Part shown: in pieces, positions 7,383 to 16,581 of the stretch
How the letters are laid out: every line of letters starts with the position of its first letter
Numbering within the stretch: the first letter of the stretch is position 1
Assembly (NCBI GenBank): GCA_017631055.1
Contig: JAGBTZ010000024.1
Span: 1-33,996, forward strand
Direction of reading: 5' to 3'
DNA: 33,996 nucleotides
Source of the DNA: Alistipes sp.
Lineage (GTDB): Bacteria; Bacteroidota; Bacteroidia; Bacteroidales; Rikenellaceae
Made by a program: the position numbers and the translations under genes
Notes under the pieces: generated by a model
What the model was told of the DNA's origin: nothing
Seen by the model: only the letters and a program-made list of their open reading frames with translations
Database searches by the model: none

Positions 7383-8813
7383 TTACTCAACCTTAACCTT
7401 CTTCATAGACTTACGGCTCTTCTCGGCCATGAAGCCCATAACGTGGCTCTCGATTGAAACGTCGATTGTACTCGAGAGAAGGCTCTCGTCGTGAGCAGAT
7501 ACTGCGCGGAGGAAGTCGCGTACCAAAGCGTGGTCGCCACCACCGTGACCCGAACCCTTGTAGCCTGCAATCTCGCTAACCTTCTGATCCCATACGCTGG
7601 TGTGACCCGTGCGGAAATCATAGAACTTAAAGGTCTTCATATCACCCTCGATGAAGCCCTTGGTACCCATGATGCGGGTACGGCGGCCACCCCACGGAGT
7701 GAAGGCATCCATCGTAAAGCTTGCGGTAATACCATCCTTGAAGCGGATAGTTGCTACATAGTGGTCGCACTGGTCGTTATTGCAACGGAATACGCAACGG
7801 CCGTAGTTGGTAGTCTTGAGCTTCTCGCGGATAATCTTCGGATCGTTGTTGGGAGCATCGAATACATAGAGGTGCTTCTTTCTCTCGAGATAGACATGCT
7901 TAGCCGAGTAGGGGCACTCCTTCTCGTGCGGGCAATCCTTGCCGTCTACGTTGTCGATACAACGCTCGGTTGCACCCTCGGGCATATTCTCGGGGCGGAA
8001 GAGGTGGAGTGAACCCTCAGCCGAGATCACCTCGCAAGGCTTGTTCACAATCCAGCGCATAATGTCGAGGTCGTGGCACGACTTAGCCAAGATAATCGGG
8101 GTTGTCTTCTCTGCCAATGGCCAGTTACCACGAACGTATGAGTGAGCCATATGACCATACTCGATGGGCTCCATGTGCTGAATGCTTACCAAATCACCGA
8201 TAGCGCCCGAATCAACAACCTCCTTCAGCGCGCGGAAGTAGGGAGCGTAGCGCAAAACGTGGCAAACAGCAACGATGCGATTGTACTTTTTGGCCTGCTT
8301 GAGGATGTCGCGACACTCCTTCTCGGTCGGAGCAACGGGCTTCTCGAGCAGAACGTCATAACCCAACGCCAGAGCCTTCATACAGGGCTCATAGTGGAGG
8401 TTGTCGGGTGTTGCGATAACAACTGCATCAGCCAACTTCGGCTTCGAGAGAGCCTCGTTGAAGTCGGCAAAGATATTTTCAGCAGGGATGTTGTGTTTCT
8501 TCTGCAATCTATCACGGCGATAGGGGTTAAGGTCGGCAACTGCGACAACCTTCATTGCATTGGGGAACTTCTCGGCATAGCGAGCGTAGGTGTGACCACG
8601 GCTACCTGCACCAATAACCATCACTGTTACGGGCTTAGAAATGTTGGCATCGAGAGGCTCGATGGTTGTACCAATTCTTTCCGAAGCGGCAATCTCGGGG
8701 ATTGCATCTTCGTCGATATCGTTCTCAGATACCATAGCCTTTGCATCAACGCCAATGAGCGATGCGCCCACGGTGAGAAATCCTAATCTCTTAAGAAATT
8801 CTAATCTATCCAT
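7383..8813 (-). CDS. Exported Gfo/Idh/MocA family oxidoreductase
   Basis: 476 residues from the MDRLEFLKRLG start, chosen because it begins the export signal; sixteen residues further upstream in frame lack signal features. The N-terminus resembles the Tat-type LEFLKRLGF signal seen on Bacteroidota members of this family, but has only one arginine ahead of LEFLK. The Rossmann domain starts at VMVIGAGSRGHTYARYA, followed by the family's LLEKPVAPT lysine motif and the SCHDLDIMRW metal/substrate-site motif in the C-terminal domain. A cysteine-rich insert (CIDNVDGKDC, CPHEKECPY, CVFRCNNDQC) lies mid-protein. Such proteins act on sugars or sugar glycosides with bound NAD(P). GH109-like glycosidase activity is possible but cannot be told from sequence. 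Confidence 0.88.
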   Translation of the reverse strand: MDRLEFLKRLGFLTVGASLIGVDAKAMVSENDIDEDAIPEIAASERIGTTIEPLDANISKPVTVMVIGAGSRGHTYARYAEKFPNAMKVVAVADLNPYRRDRLQKKHNIPAENIFADFNEALSKPKLADAVVIATPDNLHYEPCMKALALGYDVLLEKPVAPTEKECRDILKQAKKYNRIVAVCHVLRYAPYFRALKEVVDSGAIGDLVSIQHMEPIEYGHMAHSYVRGNWPLAEKTTPIILAKSCHDLDIMRWIVNKPCEVISAEGSLHLFRPENMPEGATERCIDNVDGKDCPHEKECPYSAKHVYLERKKHLYVFDAPNNDPKIIREKLKTTNYGRCVFRCNNDQCDHYVATIRFKDGITASFTMDAFTPWGGRRTRIMGTKGFIEGDMKTFKFYDFRTGHTSVWDQKVSEIAGYKGSGHGGGDHALVRDFLRAVSAHDESLLSSTIDVSIESHVMGFMAEKSRKSMKKVKVE

Positions 8814-8848
8814 ACTATGAGTTTTATAGGTTTTAGTAAATTTTCGGT

Positions 8849-8890
8849 CTTTGCTATGCAAAGTTATATTAAAAATAACTACTACCCAAG
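8849..8890 (-). promoter_or_regulatory. Promoter with overlapping palindrome for oxidoreductase gene
   Basis: On the minus strand CTTG (8890-8887), 20 bases, then TAACTTTG (8866-8859) fits the Bacteroidota promoter pattern. A perfect inverted repeat CTTTGC-3-GCAAAG (8849-8863) overlaps the -7 box and expected start point. It could be an operator or a 5'-end hairpin. Confidence 0.65.
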
Positions 8891-8983
8891 AAAAATGATG
8901 TAAAAATTACGAAAGAGGGTTGAGATTTACAGTTTTAGAAGACGTGTCTGCACAAAATCACATCACTCTCGAAAAAAAATCAT

Positions 8984-8991
8984 TATCTTTG
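8984..8991 (+). promoter_or_regulatory. -7 box for uppP
   Basis: TATCTTTG, 28 bases before the uppP start. No clear -33 box. Confidence 0.6.
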
Positions 8992-9019
8992 TGCCGCAAT
9001 AAATCAAAAATAGTAAGCA

Positions 9020-9814
9020 ATGGAGATTATCGAAGCGATTGTTTTGGGCATTGTTCAGGGACTTACCGAGTTTCTGCCCGTGTCGAGTAGTGGACATCTG
9101 CAAATTGCAAAGGCTCTGCTCGGAGTTGAGATTGAGGAGAATCTGCTCTTTGATGTTACGCTGCACGCAGCTACGGTGTTGAGTACAATTGTGGTGCTGT
9201 GGAGCGAGGTGAAGCGCCTTGTGTGTGGTGCGTTCTCGAAGAAATTTAATGACGAACAAGCCTACATCATCAAACTCGTTATCTCGATGATTCCCATCGG
9301 TATTGTTGGTTTTGCATTCAAAGACTATATCAACGCAATGCTCTCCTCGCCTCATATTCTGACCATTGTGGGTGCAATGTTGCTGCTTACGGCTGCTCTG
9401 CTGGCATTTGCCTACTATGCACGCCCTCGCGAGAAGGAGCAGATTTCGTACCGTGATGCCCTGATTATCGGTCTGGCGCAGGCGGTGGCAGCGATGCCCG
9501 GACTCTCGCGCTCGGGCTCGACAATCGCAACAGGTCTGCTGCTCGGCAATAAGAAGGAGGCTGTTGCTAACTTCTCGTTTCTGATGGTACTTGCTCCGAT
9601 TTTGGGCGAGTTGTTCCTCAATATCGTGAAGGGAGAGGTTGTTCTCGGCTCGATAGGCATTGCTCCGATGTTGGCGGGATTTGTGTCGGCATTCGTGGTC
9701 GGCTGCCTGGCTTGTAAGTTTATGATTGGCATCGTCAAGCGAGGCAAACTTATCTGGTTTGCGGTGTATTGCGCCCTTGCCGGTATTGTTTCGATTATTT
9801 GCAATATCCTGTAA
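9020..9814 (+). CDS. uppP: Undecaprenyl-diphosphatase (BacA/UppP)
   Basis: 264 residues, a polytopic membrane protein. It dephosphorylates undecaprenyl diphosphate to recycle the lipid carrier for peptidoglycan and surface polysaccharides; BacA members confer bacitracin tolerance when abundant. The signature LTEFLPVSSSGH (Glu17, Ser22-24, His26) and the second half-site PGLSRSGSTIATGL are present. Several hydrophobic helices follow. It heads a plus-strand run with truB six bases downstream. Confidence 0.97.
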   Translation: MEIIEAIVLGIVQGLTEFLPVSSSGHLQIAKALLGVEIEENLLFDVTLHAATVLSTIVVLWSEVKRLVCGAFSKKFNDEQAYIIKLVISMIPIGIVGFAFKDYINAMLSSPHILTIVGAMLLLTAALLAFAYYARPREKEQISYRDALIIGLAQAVAAMPGLSRSGSTIATGLLLGNKKEAVANFSFLMVLAPILGELFLNIVKGEVVLGSIGIAPMLAGFVSAFVVGCLACKFMIGIVKRGKLIWFAVYCALAGIVSIICNIL

Positions 9815-9820
9815 TTATCT

Positions 9821-10528
9821 ATGGTAGAAACAGTTTCGCTCGCAGACCACAACTTCGAGGAGGGCTATATTGCCGTTATCGACAAGCCTTATGAGTGGAC
9901 CTCGGCAGATGTGGTTCGTAAGATAAAATTCGCTCTGCGCCGTAAGGGCTATCGTAAAATCAAGGTCGGTCATGCCGGTACGCTTGACCCACTCGCAACA
10001 GGTATCCTTATAGTCTGCATCGGCAAGGCGACCAAGATGGTTGAGCAGTTGCAGGCCGAGGAGAAGGAGTATACGGCCGATTTGCGATTGGGCGCAACCA
10101 CTCCGAGTTTCGATATGGAGCATCCGGTCGATAAGACCTATCCTACCGAGCATATTACTCGCGAGGCGGTTGAGTCCGCGTTGCAATCACTTACCGGTGA
10201 GCGTCTGCAGGCTCCGCCGCTCTACTCGGCAAAGAAAGTCGAGGGTGTTCGTGCATACGAGTTTGCCCGTGCCGGTGAGGAGGTCGAACTCAAGAAGGCT
10301 CTTATCAACATCTACGAGATGGAGTTGACCCGTTACGAGCTGCCCGACATCTCGATTAGGGTGCGTTGTAGCAAGGGTACCTACATTCGTTCGCTGGCCG
10401 GCGAGATTGGCGAGGGGGTCGAGAGTGGAGCTTATCTCACCTCGTTGCGCCGTACCCGCAGTGGCGGATTTACGGTCGAAAATGCTTGGCAATTGGATGA
10501 CTTCTTGAAAAATCTTGAGGTTGAGTGA
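9821..10528 (+). CDS. truB: tRNA pseudouridine(55) synthase
   Basis: 235 residues, at the short end for TruB. It converts U55 in the T-arm of tRNAs to pseudouridine. The motif GHAGTLDPLATG carries the catalytic Asp56. The later RLQAPPLYSAKKVEGVRAYE and RVRCSKGTYIRSLAGEIG segments are family hallmarks. The C-terminal PUA-like extension seen in some TruB proteins is essentially absent. It is transcribed with uppP. Confidence 0.97.
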   Translation: MVETVSLADHNFEEGYIAVIDKPYEWTSADVVRKIKFALRRKGYRKIKVGHAGTLDPLATGILIVCIGKATKMVEQLQAEEKEYTADLRLGATTPSFDMEHPVDKTYPTEHITREAVESALQSLTGERLQAPPLYSAKKVEGVRAYEFARAGEEVELKKALINIYEMELTRYELPDISIRVRCSKGTYIRSLAGEIGEGVESGAYLTSLRRTRSGGFTVENAWQLDDFLKNLEVE

Positions 10529-10549
10529 AACAAAATCAACGATTTATCG

Positions 10550-10599
10550 TATAGTTCTTGATTGTCGTTTTGTTTTGGCGCAATCGAATTGGAACTATA
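10550..10599 (+). other. Inverted repeat between truB and queA
   Basis: Outer arms TATAGTTC (10550-10557) and GAACTATA (10592-10599) are perfectly complementary. Inner GATTG/CAATC continues the stem around a T/G-rich loop. An alternative stem pairs AAACAAAA upstream with TTTTGTTT at about 10567-10574. There is no T-tract after it, so a classical terminator is unlikely. It may be attenuator-like or a protein site. Confidence 0.5.
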
Positions 10600-10626
10600 A
10601 CATAAGTTTATAACACCGAATAAAAG

Positions 10627-11676
10627 ATGAAACTATCGCAGTACGGATATGATTTTTCGGCCGAGATGTTGGCTAAATATCCTGCCGACAATCGTGACGA
10701 GTCACGACTGATGGTGCTCAATCGTAAGGATGGAACCATCGAACACCGCTTGTTCAAAGATATTTTGGACTATTTTGACGAGAAAGATCTCTTTGTTTTC
10801 AACGACACAAAGGTATTCCCCGCACGCCTCTATGGTAATAAGGAGAAGACCGGTGCCGAAATCGAGATTTTCCTTCTGCGCGAACTTAACCGTGAGTTGC
10901 GTTTGTGGGATGTGTTGGTAGATCCGGCTCGTAAGATTCGTATCGGCAATAAACTCTACTTCGGTGAGGATGATATTCTCGGTGCGGAGGTGATTGACAA
11001 TACCACTTCGCGCGGTCGTACTCTGCGCTTCCTCTACGATGGCTCTTATGAGGAGTTCAAGGAGACCCTCTACCGTATGGGTGAGACTCCGCTGCCTCGT
11101 TGGGTGAGAGAGAAGGTCGAGGATTTGGATGCCGAGCGCTACCAAACAATCTATGCAGACAAGGAGGGTGCTGTTGCAGCGCCGACCGCAGGTCTTCACT
11201 TCTCGAAGCATCTGCTCAAACGTATGGAGATTAGAGGCATAGACCGCGCATTTGTGACCCTGCACGTTGGCTTGGGTAATTTCCGCACGGTGGATGTTGA
11301 GGATCTCTCGAAGCACAAGATGGACTCCGAGCAGTTCTTTGTTACGGCTGAGGCTGCCCAGACGGTGAATGCCGCTAAGGAGCGTGGCAGCAAGGTTGTG
11401 TCGATTGGTACGACCGTTATGCGTACACTCGAGACGGCTGTTTCGACTCGTGGCATGATTAACCAGATGGAGGGCTGGACCAACAAATTTATCTTCCATC
11501 CCTACGACTTTACTGTGGCAGATGCGATGGTTACCAACTTCCAACTTCCCTATTCGACCCAATTGATGATGGTTGCCGCTTTCGGAGGTTACGATTTGGT
11601 TATGAATGCCTATAAAATTGCCAAGGAGGAGGGCTATCGCTTCGGAACTTATGGTGATGCGATGCTGATACTTTAA
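10627..11676 (+). CDS. queA: S-adenosylmethionine:tRNA ribosyltransferase-isomerase
   Basis: 349 residues. It transfers and isomerises the ribosyl part of SAM onto 7-aminomethyl-7-deazaguanine in tRNA, giving epoxyqueuosine. The N-terminal [18 protein letters not shown] and [17 protein letters not shown] segments are typical, as are the [13 protein letters not shown] core, [10 protein letters not shown] and the C-terminal [19 protein letters not shown]. It lies 98 bases after truB, so it is either in the same operon or separated by the inverted repeat. No other queuosine genes are in the window. Confidence 0.97.
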   Translation: MKLSQYGYDFSAEMLAKYPADNRDESRLMVLNRKDGTIEHRLFKDILDYFDEKDLFVFNDTKVFPARLYGNKEKTGAEIEIFLLRELNRELRLWDVLVDPARKIRIGNKLYFGEDDILGAEVIDNTTSRGRTLRFLYDGSYEEFKETLYRMGETPLPRWVREKVEDLDAERYQTIYADKEGAVAAPTAGLHFSKHLLKRMEIRGIDRAFVTLHVGLGNFRTVDVEDLSKHKMDSEQFFVTAEAAQTVNAAKERGSKVVSIGTTVMRTLETAVSTRGMINQMEGWTNKFIFHPYDFTVADAMVTNFQLPYSTQLMMVAAFGGYDLVMNAYKIAKEEGYRFGTYGDAMLIL

Positions 11677-11722
11677 GGATACTTTTTGGAGAAAGAACAT
11701 AATAAAATCTTGAAAAAATCAC

Positions 11723-11730
11723 TATCTTTG
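11723..11730 (+). promoter_or_regulatory. -7 box for glycosyltransferase / DUF4270 operon
   Basis: TATCTTTG, 22 bases before the start codon at 11753. No convincing -33 box at 19-21 bases. Confidence 0.6.
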
Positions 11731-11752
11731 CTATCTAAACAATAACAAACCT

Positions 11753-12559
11753 ATGGCGAACAACAAGATATTGTATGTATGTCAGGAGATAATGCCTTAT
11801 CTGCCCGAGAATGAGGAGTCGGCACTCTGTCGCACCCTCTCGCAGGCTATGCAGGAGCGTGGTAATGAGGTGCGTACCTTTATGCCTCGCTATGGCTGTG
11901 TCAACGAGCGCCGCAATCAACTGCACGAGGTTATCCGCCTGTCGGGAATGAATCTGATTATTGATGATAACGACCATCAACTAATCATCAAGGTTGCTTC
12001 GATTCCTTCGGCGCGTATTCAGATATATTTTATCGACAATGACGACTATTTCGCTCGCAAGGCGGTGTTGACCGATGCCGAGGGTAACGAGTTCGAGGAT
12101 AACGATGAGCGTATGGTCTTCTTTGCGCGTGGCGTGCTCGAGACGGTCAAGAAGTTGCATTGGACTCCGACCGTGGTACATTGCCACGGATGGTTCTCGG
12201 CAATTGCGCCAATCTACCTGAAGAAGGTCTTTCATGACGACCCCATATTCCAGGATGTGAAAATCGTGGTTTCGCTCTATGACGATAAGTTTACCAAGCC
12301 GCTTGGTGGTTTGCGTGGCAAAATCGAGGGCGAGGGCATCAAAGACGAAAATTTGTCGATTTTGGACAACGCTTCATACGAAAACCTCTATCGCTTCGTT
12401 ATGGATTATGTCGATGGTGTGGTAATTGCTTCCCAGAGTGCTGATGCTGCGGTTGTCGAGTTGGCTCGCAAGAGTGGCAAGCCTGTGTTGGAGTACCAAT
12501 CACCTGAGCAGGAGGGTTATTACGATAATTACAACCGATTCTATGAAGAGTTACGCTAA
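11753..12559 (+). CDS. Glycogen/starch-synthase-like N-terminal domain protein (GT5-type, stand-alone)
   Basis: 268 residues. It resembles only the N-terminal half of GT5 glycogen synthases: ILYVCQEIMPYLPENEES (the ADP-glucose-contacting start), LSQAMQERGNEVRTFMPRYG, and PTVVHCHGWFSAIAPIYLK. It ends in a short tail after VDGVVIASQSAD, with no C-terminal GT-B nucleotide-binding domain. A full enzyme would be about 480 residues or more. The end is a clean stop overlapping the next gene by 17 bases, so this looks like a stable short form rather than a recent truncation. Catalysis alone is doubtful; a regulatory or partner role is possible. Confidence 0.8.
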   Translation: MANNKILYVCQEIMPYLPENEESALCRTLSQAMQERGNEVRTFMPRYGCVNERRNQLHEVIRLSGMNLIIDDNDHQLIIKVASIPSARIQIYFIDNDDYFARKAVLTDAEGNEFEDNDERMVFFARGVLETVKKLHWTPTVVHCHGWFSAIAPIYLKKVFHDDPIFQDVKIVVSLYDDKFTKPLGGLRGKIEGEGIKDENLSILDNASYENLYRFVMDYVDGVVIASQSADAAVVELARKSGKPVLEYQSPEQEGYYDNYNRFYEELR

Positions 12560-14276
12560 TCTGCGCAGATTGTTGAATTGTGTTGCCGCGATTTCGATTG
12601 CGGCAATCGCTCTGTTTTCGGGTTGCACAACCCTCTCGGATGATACGTTGGGTTTCGAGTTGATACCCGAGAATCAGAGGATGCAGATTCGTTTCAAGAG
12701 TTTCTATGCCGGCAGGGTCTACAAGCAGACCTTTGATAAGGAGCAAAATAAGTTTGTTACCACCTCCGGCGATTGTCGTTCGTTCCGCACTACGCTCTAC
12801 CGTTCGGATTCGCTTGTGTCGTCAGATCTGCGTGTAGGATATATGGGTCGCGAGCGAGATCTCGACAAAATTTTCGGTGAGCGTAGCGCAAGTTTCGCTT
12901 CGAACTTCCTCTTTATGTCCGATATCGAGGAGAAGGGATTTGGCTATCTGCCTATCTTCGACTCGATGCAGGTGATTCTCTCGGTTACCGATTTTGCGGG
13001 TGATACGACCCATGTTCAGACCTACGAGGTCTATGAGGTCAATCGCTCGATTGCCGAGGCGGTGGATGAAGGCAAGGATTCGGCTGCCTATATCAATTAT
13101 GATATGGAGAAGCTCTACGACAGCAGCAAGCCGTTGTTTACCTTCCAATTCCCCAATCAGGCTAAGGGTGTCTATACGACTACCACTGAGGTCACCATGC
13201 AGCCCACATCGTTGGCTCCCGATAGCCCGACCTGGAATTTCGTGCGCCGATTGATGCTCGTTCCGGCCGATACGAAGAGTTGGGATGGATATGCCGATGA
13301 TGTTGAGGTCTACAAGGACGATAAGAAGTGGGTCAACGAGTTTAAGGGACTATACATCAAGGCTAAGGATGACCTGCCGACCGATAAGCAGGGCGCAATG
13401 TATAAGCTCGACTTCTCGGCATCGGGTCTCTATCTGTTGGGTCGTAACCGCAATCCCGAGGATCCGAAGCTTATTAAGGATACGACCTACATGTTCTACT
13501 ACTTCTACGACAAGCATGCAAAAGAGGGTAATCGCTCGATTAACGGCGTGGAGCACGACTTTGCGGGTGCTAAGTTGGCCGAGTATGATATGAGCAACGA
13601 CCCCGCCAAGAGCGATGACGAGAATCACGCCCAGCGTGTGGATGCGCTCACGGGTTATATCAGCGGTATGGGTGGTCCGGTTATGGAGATATACTTCACG
13701 GATGACTTCCTCCGCGAATTGCGCGCGATAAGCGTGGAGGAGGGTTATCGTTACACGGCCATCAATCAGGCGCTGATGAGTGTTTATGTCGAGGGTGCGC
13801 AGTACAACTGGTTGGATATAGTTCCGGAGTTGATTACGCCGCTGCTTGATGAGTCGATTGTGCGCATGGGCCTTTATACCGATTTCGATAAGCTCTCGCC
13901 GATTCCGGATTATAACTACTCTTACGAGAAGACTTACAGCAAGGAGTTGCCGTTTGGTGGCAATCTCAATCGTAGCCGTGCAAGTTATATGATGGATATC
14001 TCGGGCTATGTTCAGTGGCTGAAGAATTATGTCGACTATCTCAATCCCGACAATCTTCCCTACTTTAACTACGAGCAGGTCTACAACAGTGCCGAGAATA
14101 AGGCGAGCGAGAAGTATATACCACGAAGAATCTACATGGCTCCCGAGGCCTACAACCTCTATACGCTCAAGCGTTCGAGAGTTTTGGGAATGGAGAGCCC
14201 CGATATAACCACCGAGCAGGAGGCGTTAAAACACGCATCGATTAAAATTAACCTCTCCTACACGATGATTAAATAG
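12543..14276 (+). CDS. DUF4270 family lipoprotein
   Basis: 577 residues from the start at MKSYANLRRL, which gives a lipoprotein signal with lipobox LFSG|C28. The mature part begins with TLSDDTLGFELIP, characteristic of DUF4270. It is a beta-rich protein with repeated YxGRVYKQTF, LSVTDFAG and SYMMDISGYVQWL type blocks. The family is a Bacteroidota surface/periplasmic lipoprotein of unsettled function, sometimes found near sugar-related genes. It overlaps the GT5-like gene by 17 bases, suggesting translational coupling, and topA follows eight bases later. Confidence 0.85.
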   Translation: MKSYANLRRLLNCVAAISIAAIALFSGCTTLSDDTLGFELIPENQRMQIRFKSFYAGRVYKQTFDKEQNKFVTTSGDCRSFRTTLYRSDSLVSSDLRVGYMGRERDLDKIFGERSASFASNFLFMSDIEEKGFGYLPIFDSMQVILSVTDFAGDTTHVQTYEVYEVNRSIAEAVDEGKDSAAYINYDMEKLYDSSKPLFTFQFPNQAKGVYTTTTEVTMQPTSLAPDSPTWNFVRRLMLVPADTKSWDGYADDVEVYKDDKKWVNEFKGLYIKAKDDLPTDKQGAMYKLDFSASGLYLLGRNRNPEDPKLIKDTTYMFYYFYDKHAKEGNRSINGVEHDFAGAKLAEYDMSNDPAKSDDENHAQRVDALTGYISGMGGPVMEIYFTDDFLRELRAISVEEGYRYTAINQALMSVYVEGAQYNWLDIVPELITPLLDESIVRMGLYTDFDKLSPIPDYNYSYEKTYSKELPFGGNLNRSRASYMMDISGYVQWLKNYVDYLNPDNLPYFNYEQVYNSAENKASEKYIPRRIYMAPEAYNLYTLKRSRVLGMESPDITTEQEALKHASIKINLSYTMIK

Positions 14277-14284
14277 ACAGTCAA

Positions 14285-16576
14285 ATGCAAGAAAATTTAG
14301 TAATAGTTGAGTCTCCGGCAAAGGCGAAGACCATCGGAAAGTTCCTCGGTAAGGAGTATGTGGTCAAGTCGAGTTTCGGACATATTCGAGATTTAGCAAA
14401 GAAGGATTTGGGCATCAATCTGGATGGCACCTATCAACCCATATATGAGATTCCGGCCGATAAGCGTAAGGTCGTAGACGAACTCTCGCAACTCGCTCGT
14501 TCGGCAAAGACCGTGTGGCTTGCATCCGATGAGGACCGCGAGGGAGAGGCTATTGCGTGGCATCTGGCCGAGGTGTTGGGTCTGCCGGTGGAGCGCACAA
14601 AGCGTATCGTTTTCCACGAGATTACCAAGAATGCAATCCTTGCGGCTATCGAGAATCCCCGCACGGTGGATATGAATCTTGTGAATGCGCAGCAGGCACG
14701 TCGAGTTCTGGACCGATTGGTCGGATTTGAGCTCTCGCCCGTGTTGTGGAAGAAGGTCCGCCCGGCACTCTCGGCAGGTCGTGTGCAGAGCGTGGCGGTG
14801 AGATTGATTGTCGAGCGCGAGAGGGAGATTATCGGTTTCCAATCGACCCCCTACTACCGCGTTACGGCTCAGTTCCACACTACGGATACTTCGAAGACTC
14901 TCTTCCGCGCTGAGGTATCGCATAAGTTCGCAACCAAAGAGGAGGCCGAGGCTTTCTTGCAGAGTTGTGTGGGTGCATCTTATCGCATCGAGAGTGTCGA
15001 GGAGAAGCCAACGAAGCGCTATCCGGCACCGCCATTTACCACTTCGACACTTCAGCAGGAGGCTGCCCGTAAGTTCGGTATGTCGGTATCGCAGACAATG
15101 TCGGTGGCACAGCACCTCTACGAGCAGGGTCTTATTACCTATATGCGTACCGACTCGGTAAACCTCTCGGGTCTGGCAATTGCCAAGTGCAAGGAGGAGA
15201 TCTCGTCAATCTTTGGCGATAAGTACTCCAATCCTCGTAACTATACAACCAAGAGCAAGGGCGCACAAGAGGCTCACGAGGCTATCCGCCCCTCGTATAT
15301 CGACCGCCACACCATTGAGGGTACGGCTGCCGAGAAACGTCTTTACGAACTTATCTGGAAACGAACGGTTGCCTCTCAGATGGTGGCAGCGGATATCGAC
15401 CGTACAAATATCAACATCAGCTCTTCGACCGGAGCGCAATTTACGGCTTCGGGCGAGACCGTGCGTTTTGATGGCTTCTTGCGCCTCTACTCCGAGTCGA
15501 CAGATGAGGAGCAGACCGAGCAGGGCGGTGGCGTTCTACCCCAGATGAGTGTGGGTGATGAGGTGTGCGCCGAGCAGATTACTGCCACCGAGCGCTTTAC
15601 GATACCTCCCATGCGTTATAATGAGGCGCTGCTGGTTAAGCGATTGGAGGAGTTGGGCATTGGTCGTCCTTCGACCTACGCACCGACCATTACCACTATC
15701 ATCAATCGAGGTTATGTCGAGAAACAGAGCAAGGAGGCTCGCAAGCGAGCATATACTCAACTGACATTGAAGGGTGATAAACTCTCCGAGAAGAGTCTCT
15801 CCGAGAACTTCGGTACCGAGAAGAATCGTTTGGCTCCGACTGATGTTGGTATGATTGTGAATGACTACCTCGAGACTCAGTTCGCTCCGATTTTGGAGTA
15901 TCACTTCACGGCTGATGTCGAGAAGGAGTTCGACCGCATTGCCGAGGGCGAGATTACCTGGAGTAAGATGATTGACGACTTCTATGTTCCATTCCACGAT
16001 ATGGTCGAGCAGGCAATCGGAACTCAGGCCGACAAGAATAATCAGGCTCGAGTTATCGGTACCGACCCCGCAACGGGTCATGTTGTGAGGGCGCGTATCG
16101 GTCGCTATGGTCCGATGGTCGAGATTGACGGCGCCGAGGGCGAGAAGCCTCGCTTCGCATCGCTCAAGAAGGGTCAGCTTATTGAGGCTCTGACCTTGGA
16201 GGAGGCTCTCGAGTTGTTTGCTCTGCCTCGCAATCTGGGCAAGTATGAGGGCGATGACCTTGTGGTCGGCATTGGTAAGTTTGGTGCCTATGTGCGTCAC
16301 GGTAAGACCTTCGCCTCGCTCGACAAGAAGGATGACCCCTATACCATCACTTACGAGCGTGCATTGGAGTTGCTGAATGCTCATCTGGCGGAGGTTAAGG
16401 CTGCGAATACGCCGATAAAGACCTTCCCCGAGAATCCCGATATCGTAATCAAGAATGGCCGATATGGTGCATATATCGCCTACAAGGGAAAGAACTATCG
16501 TCTGCCCAAGGGAACCAAGCCGGCATACCTCGTAATCGAGGATTGCCTTAAAATTATCAACTCAAGCAAAAAATAG
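14285..16576 (+). CDS. topA: DNA topoisomerase I, type IA
   Basis: 763 residues. It relaxes negative supercoils by cutting one strand through a tyrosyl intermediate. The Toprim domain starts with LVIVESPAKAKTIGKFLG and has the SDEDREGEA metal site (81-89). The catalytic Tyr286 is in LITYMRTDSVNLS, and GIGRPSTYAPTI follows. The C-terminus carries glycine/tyrosine repeats (RIGRYGPMVEI, GIGKFGAYVRHG, KNGRYGAYIAYKG) in place of four-cysteine zinc fingers; no CxxC pairs are visible. That is the usual Bacteroidota architecture. It is co-directional with DUF4270 and the C1 peptidase at very short spacings. Confidence 0.97.
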   Translation: MQENLVIVESPAKAKTIGKFLGKEYVVKSSFGHIRDLAKKDLGINLDGTYQPIYEIPADKRKVVDELSQLARSAKTVWLASDEDREGEAIAWHLAEVLGLPVERTKRIVFHEITKNAILAAIENPRTVDMNLVNAQQARRVLDRLVGFELSPVLWKKVRPALSAGRVQSVAVRLIVEREREIIGFQSTPYYRVTAQFHTTDTSKTLFRAEVSHKFATKEEAEAFLQSCVGASYRIESVEEKPTKRYPAPPFTTSTLQQEAARKFGMSVSQTMSVAQHLYEQGLITYMRTDSVNLSGLAIAKCKEEISSIFGDKYSNPRNYTTKSKGAQEAHEAIRPSYIDRHTIEGTAAEKRLYELIWKRTVASQMVAADIDRTNINISSSTGAQFTASGETVRFDGFLRLYSESTDEEQTEQGGGVLPQMSVGDEVCAEQITATERFTIPPMRYNEALLVKRLEELGIGRPSTYAPTITTIINRGYVEKQSKEARKRAYTQLTLKGDKLSEKSLSENFGTEKNRLAPTDVGMIVNDYLETQFAPILEYHFTADVEKEFDRIAEGEITWSKMIDDFYVPFHDMVEQAIGTQADKNNQARVIGTDPATGHVVRARIGRYGPMVEIDGAEGEKPRFASLKKGQLIEALTLEEALELFALPRNLGKYEGDDLVVGIGKFGAYVRHGKTFASLDKKDDPYTITYERALELLNAHLAEVKAANTPIKTFPENPDIVIKNGRYGAYIAYKGKNYRLPKGTKPAYLVIEDCLKIINSSKK

Positions 16577-16581
16577 AGAAT

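Noticed and set aside
10702-11700. Long minus-strand open frame opposite queA, and similar ones opposite the C1 peptidase (16495-17565), topA and metK genes
   Set aside because: They mirror well-recognised genes and arise from codon bias; no family features in the translations.
11753-12559. Frameshifted full-length glycogen synthase
   Set aside because: No C-terminal GT-B domain remnants in any frame downstream; the region is a complete DUF4270 gene.
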